Shown one piece after another: positions 12,099 through 24,301 of a stretch of DNA of 64,000 bases (positions are counted from its first letter, which is position 1; every line of letters starts with the position of its first letter). This DNA is from Centrapalus pauciflorus (taxonomy: Eukaryota > Streptophyta > Magnoliopsida > Asterales > Asteraceae), in NCBI GenBank assembly GCA_020465985.1, contig JAANYP010007111.1:62001-126000 (forward strand). Direction: 5' to 3'. The notes under the pieces were generated by a model, which ran no database searches, was not told the origin of the DNA, and saw only the letters and a list, made by a program, of their open reading frames with translations. The translations under genes were made by a program, and so were the position numbers.

Positions 12099-13581
12099 CT
12101 ATTTGATAAGAGAGGCCCTCTGCTTCGCGATACGTGAGGCATCCAAAATGCTCACAGATGGTCTGGCATCAAAGATCGTAGCAGAGGAAGCAGGAGTAGT
12201 CTCAGATAGGCCCACATCAGCTGGAGTAGGTGAATGGTGAAGTGGTGTAGACGGTGGTGATGAGTGAGGTGACTGGTGCATGGATGGCAGTGGCTGCTGC
12301 TCCTGACCCAAATGGGTATCAGACTGTGTCAGGTCCTCAGAGGGAGCAACAAGATTGGGAGTAAGGGAGTAAGGCAGGGGTGGTGAGGATGGTAATCCAG
12401 CAGCTGCTAATAGTGAGTCCGTAGCCCGATATGTGTGAAGAATAGCAGTGAGGGCGGCATAATGAGCTAATGGATCGGTAGGTAAAACTCCAAAATGTAA
12501 GGCTGGAGGAATCGAAGGAAAGTGAGCAGAGGTGGATGCACGAGAAGGCTTAGGGATATCAGGGCGATGAACAGGGGACGGGGGTTGATGGTGCTGGGGC
12601 ATGACAAGGTGATTGTGACGACGATCAACTATGCCCATGTTATAAAGAGTCTGCAACTAAATTTGTATAACGTCATGCTCAAGAACTCTCTTAAGACGTC
12701 CCTCTATATCGAGAGTCAAAACGCCTAATCGACGAGCTAAGTGAGTGATATAAGCTCCACCTGTGATGGCACTGCTCATACGAACACCAGAACAATGACG
12801 GAGGAAATATGTTAAGCGATAGGCTATCTGAATAGGTCGCTCCATTCTAAAAAATAAATGCATACTCTCCAAATCCTTAATCGAAACACTACACGCACCA
12901 ACTCCGCGCCCACATAATGTCTCTGCCAAAATCCTCCAAAACAACCGATGTAGTGGATCTCTAAATGTTGTGCCTTTGGCGGAGTTGGTGTATCAACCAG
13001 TTGCAAATTCTGCCCAAAAAGAGAGGTGATCAGAATCTGTGAGAGTATCGCGAACAGCATCCTCAAACATTGGTGCAGAAGCCTCCTCAGCTGTGTATAT
13101 TCCCATCACTGTGGCAAGCTGCCGTAGTGAGAACTCCCTCTCAATCCCTCCTAGCGGGAATCCTAGCATGTCTGTATCATCATAACCAGTAACTGTCCCA
13201 TCGAAAACCACTGTGGCTAGAAACTCTAAGCATAACTCGCATTATACTGGCTCTCGAATAGCAAGAAGTCGCTCAAAAGCTGGAGGGTGATCCATCAGTG
13301 TGACCATGCTGCATAATTTGGCGTAGGCGATCGATGATCCTAATAGTAGTCATATCAACCCAGCTGATAGAAGTCATAGAAGTGAAACTCTTGCTGACCA
13401 ATTTGGAAAACTCCCTCTGATCGTCATCCCTCGTGAAAACTAACCACTGATCAATATCTGGAGGGCCTGCCACAGCAAGTTCGGACTCAGCCTCAGAGTC
13501 AACGTCTGGTATGGGAGAAGAAGGAGGTGATGAGATTCGCCGCGGCCTCTTGCCTCGCATGATCTGATCAAAAGATATCAC
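12099..13581 (-). pseudogene. Athila env-like ORF (ATHILA ORF-1 type), frameshifted
   Basis: Five minus-strand segments in shifting frames make up a protein of the plant Athila third-ORF type. 13581-13273 begins with a basic KRPRR stretch and an acidic linker. 13211-12993 contains REFSLRQLATVMGIYTAEE. 13066-12824 and 12944-12657 contain FWRILAETLCGRGV and AYRLTYFLRHC followed by AYITHLARRLGV. 12656-12099 is a Pro/Ser/His-rich tail. In Athila elements this ORF lies between pol and the 3' LTR; its role is unknown and it is called env-like only by position. Position and order fit pol on the right (18160). At least four frame changes show it is dead. Confidence 0.7.
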
Positions 13582-13713
13582 ATATCAAACTTAGTTTGAA
13601 TTAAAAGCGCAAGAAATGTGTATCAAGCAGATATAGGTGTACAAGGAATAAAAGGACGCAAATAAAGGAAAACACTAACACATAAAACTAAGTAGCCTAA
13701 AACTAAATAATGA

Positions 13714-13817
<104 letters not shown>

Positions 13818-15394
13818 GTAATATTAATAATAATAAAAGACATATCCTAAAGTTGTACCCAAGGCTGAAATGGACTCAGTAAATCCCATACTATCATGCC
13901 AGACTTTTCCCAAAACAACCCCAAACTCACCTTTTCAATAGAATAAGCACAAAGGATTAGAAAAAATTAGGTGAGAACCAAATGCAAACTATAACCATAA
14001 ACACCAAACAACGGGACGAACTCAAACTTCAGAATCAACAAATAAATGCCATTGGTCTGAGTAAAAAAACTGGAGTAAATACTGGTGGCAGCACCAAGAG
14101 CAGATAGAAAAATAAACAAGAAAACCCTAAACTAACTAGATGAGCAAGAAAGAAAGAAAAAATTGTAATAAAGCTGGGATTCTGATCAGGCTGGCAGCGC
14201 TTGAGAGCGTGATTCAAACTATCCTGGACACTAAAAGCAAGACCCTATCACAAGTACATCACTGCTTGAACAATAAGAATGAGCAATGCTGATTATGGCA
14301 CAATCTGTCACAACTTGGAGCATTTCAGCACGCGATTTAATCTGAAAAGAAACTAAATCAAGCCACACACGCATGCATATAAACAAGTGCACTGCAATCA
14401 AAGAGCATGTAATGGTCAAACAAAAATTACAATATGCGAAACACAACCTGATGAACAGAATGCATTTATGAAACACACTTTGATGAATCAACATACAACT
14501 CAAAACAATCAGAATCTACATCAGGCGCACATTAAGCAATCTGGAATCGTGTCAGTGTGTGCAGCGGTTCAAGACGAAACCCGAAATTAAGTCCAAAACT
14601 AACACATTGGACAAAGCAAAAAACACACAACTCAACTAAATAAGCAAGAAAACCAAAAATATAATAATAAAACAAAATGCCTGGTCTAAAAATCGGGAAC
14701 AGTCCCAAAAACTTATTCAAAGTCGAATGATAATAACGAAATAAGCAAGAAATCAATCGAATAAGTTAACCTAAGAAGAGGATTCATGTTGTAATCAGAG
14801 TTCGTGAATGTGTGTTTCATGACAGCCCCCCAAATAAGAACCCTAGAACTTGCCAAAATCGAAAATGGGGATAGAAAAGGGAAGAATCATACCTGGATTG
14901 GGGAAATTAAAGCAAAAATCGAGAAGATTCTGGCCAAAATCGAATGAAAATGGAGACCAAGGGGAAGGAATGCATGTAGCCTTCGTGTGAGTGTTGCGTA
15001 CAACGTTTGGGAGGAAAAGAATGAGGGTGCGTATTTGCGTGGGTTATTTACGCCCCTGCGTAGAAGAAGGAATAGTTTAGGCATTGAAGCTTCATATGGT
15101 CTTTCTGTCCAGGTGCAGGTAGTCTGCATCTTCACAGACATGTCTATTTCACCAAGCCACGCAGCTGCATGGGAACAGTTTGCTGGTGTGTGGGGGTATG
15201 TGCATGAGCATAGGGTATCATGCAAGTGCGTGAGTACCCTTGCGCGGGTGCGTGGGAGGACTAACCATGAAATAATTTCCAGCAACAGTTTAAGGGTAGA
15301 TCAGTTTCCAAGACACTCAATATGTAAAAATCAGCTATAGATAGGTCTCATGAACTCAATTAAGGATTATGCAATTACCTCTACAATGCATCAA
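13818..15394. other. Athila non-coding region between pol and env-like ORF (part 1)
   Basis: No supported gene. The part at 14990-15290 is locally GC-rich and open in both directions (minus 15285-14887 and plus 14987-15340), which is typical of repeat leaders rather than of coding DNA. It is interrupted at 15400 by a solo LTR and resumes at 17614. Confidence 0.4.
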
Positions 15395-15399
15395 ACACC

Positions 15400-17613
15400 T
15401 GTGACACCCTTGCCACAACAACCACCATTAACAAGACACCCAGGATTAATCACCAATACATCAATTACATAATGATCTGATTACTTAATTAAAGTGCGGA
15501 AGCAATTAAAGTACAAAATAAAGTATTACAACAGTTTCAAATCACTCTACAGTGCTACAAAGGTTACATGTCTATATCTAAAAACTTCCATTACATTACA
15601 TTGTCCCAAAATTTATTACAACATTAATCTCAACAATAAATTACCAAATAAGCAACTGAGTCTTCAATTACTTCAAACAACAACCTAGCTAGATGGTCCC
15701 GCAGCTGATTTTCCTTTTCCTGTAAAAATTTCAACAACTAAAACGTAAGCGAATGCTTAGTGAATACATAGATTGCGCATTTTATAAATTTTTATGAAGC
15801 CCAAGGATAACACAGATGACCAACATCGGATATCCTCTTCGTACACAAAGTACGGACCAGAGCCGCAGCCCCTTCGAGCTCACAGCTCGGCATTTAAACA
15901 TACCATCTGAGACAAACGTACGATCGGGGATGACATACTGCCTACCGGGCCTAGGAGGGATCAGCTCCAGGTCATATAGCACAGTAACATCAGAGTAATC
16001 GATGCGACCCACCGGTCCATCACTAGATGCACAACAATCGAACGGACATGCAACAAGTAAGAATGTGCATCTAAATCTACGCAAGTTAGTAGAATTCCAA
16101 CCAAACAAATGAAACAACACGTCTCAGCAGGCAAAGCTAACATAAAACAGATATAACCATGCGAAATCTACTGTACTCACAGTGGGTGCGTTATTAATCT
16201 TTAATCAATTTTATTTCTCCTCGGGCTTTCAACCGGATCCACAAAGTACCCCACTGTGGGTTAAACAACACCACAAGGGACCTGTAAGTCAGTTGTACAA
16301 CATATCGTGTCAATAACTGTTTAAATTCACAAAACTTAATTTTATATTTATTGCAAAGTTTGGTCCCCATTTCGGATCTATGTCCGAATTCGGACCCCCC
16401 AGTTCGGATCCCATTTAATTCTCAATTCGGTCCACACATATATATATAAGTCCAAATTCGGATCCTTTGTAAATTCGGACCATATTAGATTCGGACCACA
16501 TCCGAATTCGTACCATACTTGTCCCAAATTCGGACCATAGCCAGTTCGGTCCCTCATCGAATTCGGACCACCATCCGAATTCGGTTTCCCCAACACTTAG
16601 AAATTATTTCTGTTTTTATAAATCAACACTTCGGACCATATCCGAATTCGGTCCCCAACCGAATTCGGACCCCATCCGAATTCATACACTTAGAAAAATA
16701 TTTTACTAATTTGAACATCAACATTTCGGATCCTGTCCGAATTCGGTCCGGATCCGAGTTCCTGCCAGATCCGAATTCGGACATCCGAGTTCATATTGGT
16801 GCAGTCTTGATATTTTCCAAATTTAATCCAAGTCATTTCTGATACTAATTCATTACGTGAAATAACTTATACCAACTAAAATACATCTATTTTCAACACT
16901 TTAACACCAAATATTAACATCTTTATGTATCAATCCACATCCTTTTTAACCCTTTTTCATTATTTTCGAACACACACTAAAAAACACACACAAATCTCTA
17001 AAAATCATACTTCCAGGTCGAATCAGAAGCTGAAACTTGATATCTAGCATCGTATATACTCGATTTAAACTAATTCATAATAAAACCAAACATGCATTAA
17101 CATTTGAATCTCCAAAAATCAAATTTTCGGTTCATATAAAAACCGAACCAAAACCACCAAAATCGAAGTGTTGATGAAATTTTTACCTTAATTCGATGAT
17201 TGCAGATGTTTTAGTTCCTTGAATGCAATCTGAATCCAAATTTCCAGCTTCAAATTTCAACTTTTGATGATCTTCAATGTTTTAGAGAGAGTGAGAGAGC
17301 AATATTTCAAATGAAAGATTATAAGTCTTTTATTCTCCTCTTTCATCTATTGGCACATTTCACCCCTTCACTTATCCGGTTCCATAAAATACTGATTTTT
17401 ATAAAATAAAGAATTCCATCTTTATTTTATTTTTCCTTAACAATTATTAATAATTTATTCACTTAAATAACTTTAAATTTCTCAATTTCTAATTGAAGCA
17501 ACAAACTTTATAATTAATCCAAAACTCTGTACCAACTTTCATAATTCAACTTAAATTACAAATTTAAACCTAATAAACTTCAAATATAATAATTTAAATC
17601 CGAGGATGTTACA
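15400..17613. mobile_element. Solo LTR, gypsy-like, TSD ACACC
   Basis: A 2214-bp unit starts TGTGACACCC and ends GGATGTTACA, with TG and CA termini, and is flanked by an exact 5-bp duplication ACACC (15395-15399 and 17614-17618). No gag, pol, primer site or second LTR is inside, so it is a solo LTR left by recombination between two LTRs, or a non-coding LTR-like unit. Features such as a GCGGAAGC motif (15498-15505) and the terminal style are shared with the solo LTRs at 43234 and 45853, suggesting related families. It split the non-coding region between Athila pol and env. Confidence 0.85.
16373..16790. repeat. Array of CCGAATTCGG palindromes
   Basis: Inside the solo LTR about twenty irregularly spaced copies of a palindromic core (CCGAATTCGG or ATTCGGACC and variants such as AGTTCGGATC) are packed into roughly 420 bp. 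Spacing is uneven, so it is not a simple tandem satellite. Function is unknown. Confidence 0.8.
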
Positions 17614-17618
17614 ACACC

Positions 17619-18159
17619 TCACCCCACACTTATATTCTTGAAAACTCCGAAATTATTCAGATTAGAACAAGTGAAACAGAACACAAGAACAGAACAAAGC
17701 ATGATCAAGTTGACTTTAAGAGTCAAACTGATGAAACTCTAGATATGCAATTAAGGCGATAATTGAAGCTCAAGTTTCGGCATAGCATGGGATATGAAAC
17801 TATGGAAAAACATAATTGAGGTGCTAAAGACGACACACACAAAATATAATTATAAAAAGCAAGAAAATTCAAACTAACTCAAAGGTGTTGACTCATAAAA
17901 AGCCAAACTTAATATTAAAGACAATAACCTATCCCACACTTGACTCGAACCCTATGGACTCAATCATGAAACATGCAATGAAAATGAAATCAAAATAAGC
18001 ACGAACTGTAGAAAGCATTATGAGAAGCACACTAGATAAATTAGCAAAATTCACACAAATAAACACACTAAAAACATGCAAATGGCACCATTAAGAAATC
18101 ACACCAATATACAAGAGTGGCTTGAGTTATGAATGAGTCTCAAGCAAGACTCGCTACAG
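17619..18159. other. Athila non-coding region between pol and env-like ORF (part 2)
   Basis: Continuation of the pol-env spacer after the solo LTR. It has CCCACACTT motifs (17624 and 17932) of the kind seen in Athila untranslated regions, and nothing coding that I can support. Confidence 0.4.
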
Positions 18160-19809
18160 ATTATTAGGCTGATAAGTTGGCCAACTAAAGATCGGCCTCA
18201 TAAACATTCAACTCAGCAGGATTGTGATATAGCTTCAACCGATGCCCGTTTACCTTAAAGTTGCCAACTTGCCATCAACTCCAACTAATTTAATTGTCTC
18301 ATATGGGTTTACCCCGACAACAGTAAATGGGCCGGTCCAACGAGAGATTAGCTTACCTGGGAACAGCCTTAGGCGTGAATTATAAAGTGGAAACTGATCG
18401 CCGGCCTTAAAGTCGTTAGGCTGAATCTGCACATCGTGCCTCTTCTTGGTCTTATCTTTGTAAATTCGAGCACTCTCATATGCTTGATCTCTAAACTCGT
18501 CGAGCTTGTTCAACTGAAGTTTCCTGTGATCACCTGCAGACAACAAATCAAAGTTAGACCATTTGAGTGCCTAGTAAGCCTTATAATTTAATTCCAATAG
18601 CAGATGACACGCCTTGCCATACACCATCCTATAAGGGGTGCAACCTATAGGGGTCTTATAAGCAGTACCGAATGCCCAAAGTGCATCATCTAACTTATCT
18701 GACCATCCCTTCCTATGCTAACCTACAGTCCGCTCAAGAATCCTCTTTAAGCCCCAATTTGTAACCTCAGCCTGCCTATTAGTTTGTGGATGGTAGGTTG
18801 TAGCTAGCTGGTGAGTGACACCTTACCACTGTAGAATCTTATCGAACTGAGCATTATAGAAACGAGTACCTGGATCACTAATGATAGCTCTTGGTGAACC
18901 GAATCGAGTGAAAAGCTTTTTGAGGAATGTATACAACCCTAGCATCGTTAGTGGGTAAAGCTTGTGCTTCAACCCATTTGGAAACATAGTCGACAACAAC
19001 TAGGATGTATTTATTACCACGGGAGGAAGGAAAAGGCCCATAAAGTCAATGCCCCAGATGTCAAAGACCTCACACACCTGAAAGGTGTGCAGAGGCATCT
19101 CATTCCAATTTAAGATGTTTCCTTGACGCTGACATGCATCACAACTCTTAACCAAATATTGGGCATCTTTGAATATCGTAGGCCAGAAGAAACGGCATCG
19201 AACACTTTCTTGGCTGTGACATTGGCCCCATGATGACCACCTGTAGGACCTAGGTGGAACTCACATAAGATTTGGAATGCCTCATCGCCAAACACACACC
19301 GGCGAATGATATGATCGGCACATACCCGAAATAGATACGGGTCATCCCAGAAGTAGTTCTTAATGTCTCACAAGAACTTATTCTTTTGTTGATGAGTTAA
19401 CCCTTTAACCAACATGTTACTTGCCAAATAGTTTGCATAGTCAGCAAACCATGGGCAGTTTGTTGCATGTACTACACACAAGGACTCATCGGGGAATCTA
19501 TCTTTGAACTCTGACTCATTCAAAGGAGGCAAGTCTGAATTTTTTAATCTACTTAAATGATCTGCCGCTAGATTCTCAGCTCCTTTCTTGTACTTGATCT
19601 CAATATCAAACTCCTGGATAAGAAGAATCCATTGAATCAAACGTGGTTTTGCGTCCTACTTCTAAAACAAGTATCTCAGAGCTGCGTGATCAGTATAGAT
19701 CACTGTTTTTGAGAGAACCAGGTAGGATCAGAATTTCTCGAACGCATAAATCACAACAAGAAGCTCTTTCTCTGTCGTAGTGTAATTACGCTGAGGGTCT
19801 GTAAGAGTC
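18160..19809 (-). pseudogene. Athila pol, 3' half: RNase H end, integrase, C-terminus
   Basis: The minus strand carries the downstream half of a gypsy pol. 19640-19368 is the RNase H end and linker with [19 protein letters not shown] and ADHLSRL. 19295-19110 is the integrase zinc region with [19 protein letters not shown]. 19000-18550 is the integrase core, with the [11 protein letters not shown] block readable near 18790 and a KLDDALWAFGTAYKTPIG block near 18680. 18546-18170 is the tail with SRLRLFPGKLISRWTGPF and then, after a frame change, the NGHRLKLY end. Stops and shifts separate the blocks. The rest of pol continues at 24302 after two inserted DNA transposons. Integrase would insert the cDNA copy into the chromosome; this copy is inactive. 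Confidence 0.85.
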
Positions 19810-19812
19810 TTA

Positions 19813-20634
19813 GGGGCTGTTTGATTGCATCTTCCATTAAGAGCTGTCTAGATTTAGTGAACTGTTTGGATTAAGTAATGCTGTCTAGAGAAATAACTGA
19901 ATAGATAATTACTGTTTGATTGTTTCGTTGACTAAACAGTCTGAATGAAATAAAATGACAATTTTAACCTTCTGTCTGAATTAAAAATCTGTATGTTTTT
20001 TTTTCAATCAAAATTAGAGTCTGAATGAAGATTTTAAATTAATAAAAATAGATAATTTAATAATACACATCAATGTATAACTCTCAACACTTTAAAAACA
20101 TATATATTGTTAGGCTGCACATTATATTCATCACTATGATGAGTACAAGAATTAATCATACATGCATTTTCAAAATATGATCTATATATTAGATTCGTCC
20201 CAAGTAACTTTTTAACCCATTATCGTTTTCAACTAGTTTCACAATTAAACCGTACCACCCTATACTAGACAAGAAGATAGCTCACATTAGGGATGAGTTC
20301 GATATTGGACTGGCACCGAACCGGTTTGTACCGATCCCGATATAAACAACAACAACAAACAAGAACCGAATACCGGACCGAATGTACCGGTTCGATACCG
20401 GTATTCGGTATATAAATCTTGCAATATACAACGTTACGAACACATTTGAGAATCTTGCAATATACATGTTGAAAATATCAATTGAAAGTAACAACGACAT
20501 TAGCAACAACCATGAATATATGTTTGTGATAAAGTTTAGAAATCATCAACAGTACCCAGCAATATATGTGTGTGCAGAGTATATATATACAAATATAGTG
20601 TGTTGTGTCTTCTAAGAACAAATAAAAAGCATAC

Positions 20635-20683
<49 letters not shown>

Positions 20684-21190
20684 AAAGAATTATATATATA
20701 CAAAAAGTGTGTGTTTGTGTCTATTGTGTGAACGGCAGAAACAACAACCATGAAATCAGCCCCAAACCGCCATGAAATCAGCAGAAACAACAACCATGAA
20801 ATCGGTAGAGTCAAATAAACCAAACCTGAAATCGGTCGTCGGAGCGATGGTGAACGGCGGTATCAGAGGCGTCGGTCGTCAGAGCGGCGGTGAACGGCGG
20901 TAGCAGAGGCGAAAAGGAAAAAAGGACTGCCGAAGTGATGGAGGATTTGGAAGGAAACACAGACAACCGAAGGGTCGTTTCTTTTTTCCTTTGGAAAAGA
21001 CAAAAAAAAAACGAGGGTAATTATGGAATATACATTGACTTAATGGGGAACACCTAAGGTTTTTGACTTAATAAATGGTCTGACAGAAATTATGTTCTTA
21101 TTTAGATAAGTCATCATCAAACATAACTTATTTTAGATGGGCTGACCGGATTTTTTTATTAAGCCCAATAAGTCGTAATCAAACAGCCCC
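19813..21190. mobile_element. Non-autonomous PIF/Harbinger-like element, TSD TTA
   Basis: Termini are inverted: GGGGCTGTTTGATTGCATCTT on the left and, read from the right edge inward, GGGGCTGTTTGATTACGACTT. The flanks are TTA (19810-19812) and TTA (21191-21193), the 3-bp target typical of PIF/Harbinger. It is 1378 bp long and encodes no transposase. Inside are a (CA)n tract and, near 20288, a TAGGGATGAG start followed by ACCGAACCGG/ACCGGTTCG motifs that look like a hAT-type end. It sits inside Athila pol. Confidence 0.75.
20641..20682. repeat. (CA)n microsatellite
   Basis: About 21 CA units inside the PIF/Harbinger-like element, next to short TA runs. Confidence 0.95.
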
Positions 21191-21197
21191 TTACTCG

Positions 21198-24100
21198 TAG
21201 AGGTGCACGAAAAATCCGGTAATCCGATTTTGATACGAAAACGAACTGAAACCGGTTTCCCTCTAACCGATTTTTTTTGTAACCGGATCGGTTATAATCT
21301 TAACCGGTTTTTCAACCGGTTGTAAGGATTTTTGGGTGACCGGTTTTTATACCGAAAAAATAACCGGTTTTTTTGTAACCGGATAAAAAACCGGTTTTTA
21401 ACCGGAAAAAATTCTGATTATGGTGCAGTTCGAAAAAAGAGCCGTTAGAGGCATAGATCCGTTTTTTTACCGTTTTTTACTCCAAAAATTACATTTTTGC
21501 CACCCAATTTTGTATAAATAGGTAGGAAATGTTTTTGGTTGATTACCATTGATTCCAAACACTCTCATTTGATATTTTCAGTATTCTCTAACTCTCTCGT
21601 TTGATATTTTCGGTATTCTCCAACTCTCTCGTTTGATATTTTCTGTATTCTCCAGCTCTCGTAATCTCGAAAATTCCAAGCAATCTTTTTCTTTCATCTC
21701 AAATGGCTACTAATACTCCCGAAACGACCGGACAATCTGCCATCGGTGGAAATCTTGAAGTTGTTCGGGTGCTCGAGAATAAACGTAACAAAGAAATTTG
21801 GGATCATTATGATTTGTGTGAAATGTCAAATGGTTCGAGAAAAGCTCGTTGCAAACTTTGTCAAAAGTTTTTTGCGGCCGAAGGAAACACGACGTTGAAA
21901 AATCATATTACGAAAGCATGCAAGGCACTTCGGATGAGAGCCGATCCTAGTCAACCGAACGATACCCCGCAAGGTGGCGTTTTTATTTACGATAATGATA
22001 AATTACGGGAAGCCTTTACAAAATTCGTGATTACGAAATCGTTGCCGTTCGATCACTTTGACGATGAAGCTTTCACGACGATGATTCAACAATTGATGCA
22101 ACCACGTTATACGCAAGTAGGTCGTACTACCCTTCGTCGTGATGCTATAAAAATGTGGAGTGTTGCGAGGGAGAAAATGATTTTGGGTTTTCTAGAACAT
22201 AATTATAGTGTTTCGTTAACTTGCGACGTTTGGAGCGCTCCTCACAACACCGAAAATTCTTTTTTAGCCGTTACGGCACATTGGTTAGATGCAAAAAAAT
22301 TGGCAAATGATGAAAAGAACGATCGCGTTTGATTTATTCGGCGAACCACATACCGGTGCATTTATTTGCACTTTTGAAATGTGTGATTTGCCTTTATAAA
22401 TTAGAAGGAAAAGTATTTTCGATGTCTTTTGATAATGCGTCAAATAATACAAACGCGGTTCCGAGATTAAAATTGTTATCAAATCCTATTTTAGATGGCG
22501 CTTTTTTTAATACTCGTTGTGTTGCACATATTATTAATTTATCCGTGCAAGCCAGGTTGGAGGTTATTGAACCGATTAGATTAGAATTTAAAGCGATGTT
22601 AAAATCGGTTCTTTGTAGTAATAGCCAAAGACTAAATGCATATAGACGTTATTGTAAATCAGTTAATAAAAAGCTTTAAGTGCGAATTTAGATGTTCCAA
22701 CTCGTTGGAACTCGACATGGATGATGATTCACTCCGCGTTAAGGCAAAGGGAAACGTTGTAACCGTTTCACAATCGCGTATACGAGAAGGGCCATGTTCC
22801 AAGTATTTATCCGAGTTCAAGTTAGGAAATGATTGCGAAAATAGCCGATTTGTTAAAAGTTTTTAAAGATGCAACAACTTATTTATCCGGTGTATATTAT
22901 CCTACTAGCCCTTTGGTTCTAAATCAAATTTATTTCTTAGCTTCCAAACTAAATGATTTTGAGTTTGAAGGCCAAGTATTTGACAATATTGGCAAAGCAA
23001 TGAAAGAAAAACTTTTGAAATATTTTAAGGAAATCCCACCGGTTTTTACTTGTGTCGCCGCTTTAAACCCGACGGTAAATGTTGGTGGCGTTGAAACATT
23101 AATTGAAAGTATTGCATTTGCTTTTGGTTTACATGAAGATTTAACCGAGCCCAATTTTATCCAAAACCAAATAAACTATATTAACAAATGTTTCCGGGAG
23201 TTATTCGATATTTATTTACGTAAATATGGTGCGAGTAATATAATACAAGAACAAATGAGGAGAGGGGAATCATCTAGTAGAGGAACCGGTATATCTCTTT
23301 TTAACACACTTTTAAATTCCCAATCGAAACGAGCACGTACTAACACCCCGAGTAGTGAGTTAGGAAACTATATTGCTAGTGATGTTATTTCAACTATGAC
23401 GTATGAAGAGTTTGAAAACCTTGATATTTTGGCTTGGTGGAAAGAATAGGAACCGATATATCCGATTCTAGCCGCCATGGCCTGTGATTTACTAACCGTC
23501 CAAGCTTCCACGGTAGCTTCGGAATCCGCTTTTTCTGTTAGTGGCAGGGTTATATCGCATCGGAGGTCGAGACTAAGTCTAGAGTCGATAGAATGTTGTA
23601 TATGTTTGAAGGATTATTTGGATGGAGCGGCTCGAGTGCAACACGTAACGATATTAGAAGATTCAATCGACGTCGAGTTGGAAACAAATATACACAACAA
23701 AGAAGTTGAACTTGGAATATCACCTCCAAACGAAGAAGATAACGAACACGACGACGATATAGAACCCGAATACCAAAATTTGGGTGAACAAAAGAAAAGA
23801 AAATACAACATTGTGAATTTTTAGTTGTCGTAGTTTGAATTATTATCGTAGTTTGAATTATAAGTTGTCGTAGTTTGAATTATAAGTTGTCGTAATTTGA
23901 ATTTTTAAACTTTTTATGTATTTTATAATCAAATATAATATAAAAATATATTTGATTGGAGTAAAATATATGTGTTTAACTTTGTTAACTCTTAATTTCT
24001 TATAATCTTAAACCCAAAATAAAAAAAAAATTTAGCCCAAAACAAAAAGAAATTATAGCCCAAAAAAAAAGAGCCCAAAATATAAAAGAAGAGCCCAAAA

Positions 24101-24301
24101 CCGAAGCCCAAAACAAAAAAAAAAAAGAATTCTGAAAAATCGGTTATTTCGTAACCGATTTTTTAATATCCTAAACCGGTTATACCGGTTACATTTCTAC
24201 TCGGCCCAAAACCGGTTAGAAACTGAACCGGTTATAAAAATAACCGGAACCTGGCCGGTTTTTATCCGGTTCGGTTACAATCCGGTGAATGTGCATCTCT
24301 A
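21198..24301 (+). mobile_element. hAT transposon, TSD CTTACTCG
   Basis: A 3104-bp element with short inverted ends TAGAGGTGCAC and GTGCATCTCTA (one mismatch) and an exact 8-bp duplication CTTACTCG (21190-21197 and 24302-24309). Both subterminal regions (21215-21440 and 24135-24290) are crowded with AACCGGTTTTT-type motifs, probable transposase-binding sites. A BED-finger transposase gene lies between them. It is inserted in Athila pol directly beside the PIF/Harbinger-like element, so the two share the TTACTCG bases between them. Confidence 0.95.
21703..23824 (+). pseudogene. hAT transposase (BED zinc finger, RNase H-like, hAT dimerisation)
   Basis: The plus strand starts at ATG 21703. Residues 33-85 form a BED finger (WDHYDLCEMSNG, CKLCQKFF, TLKNHITKAC). 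The RNase H-like core follows, with SLTCDVWSAPHN near 22215 and FSMSFDNASNNTNAV near 22420, then RCVAHIINL. The segment LDVPTRWNSTWMM at about 22690 is in a different frame. 22829-23449 leads to TYEEFENLDILAWWK, and 23477-23824 is the C-terminal dimerisation region with STVASESAFSVSGR. The protein is broken by the end of the first frame at 22332 (with sequence missing between the first and second core blocks), a frame change near 22670-22830 and an in-frame TAG at 23447-23449. Such enzymes cut and paste their own element. It is recently dead rather than ancient, because long blocks are intact. Confidence 0.9.

Noticed and set aside
14887..15340. Overlapping open frames on both strands
   Set aside because: Both lie in GC-rich non-coding Athila spacer; neither resembles a protein and they are mirror images.
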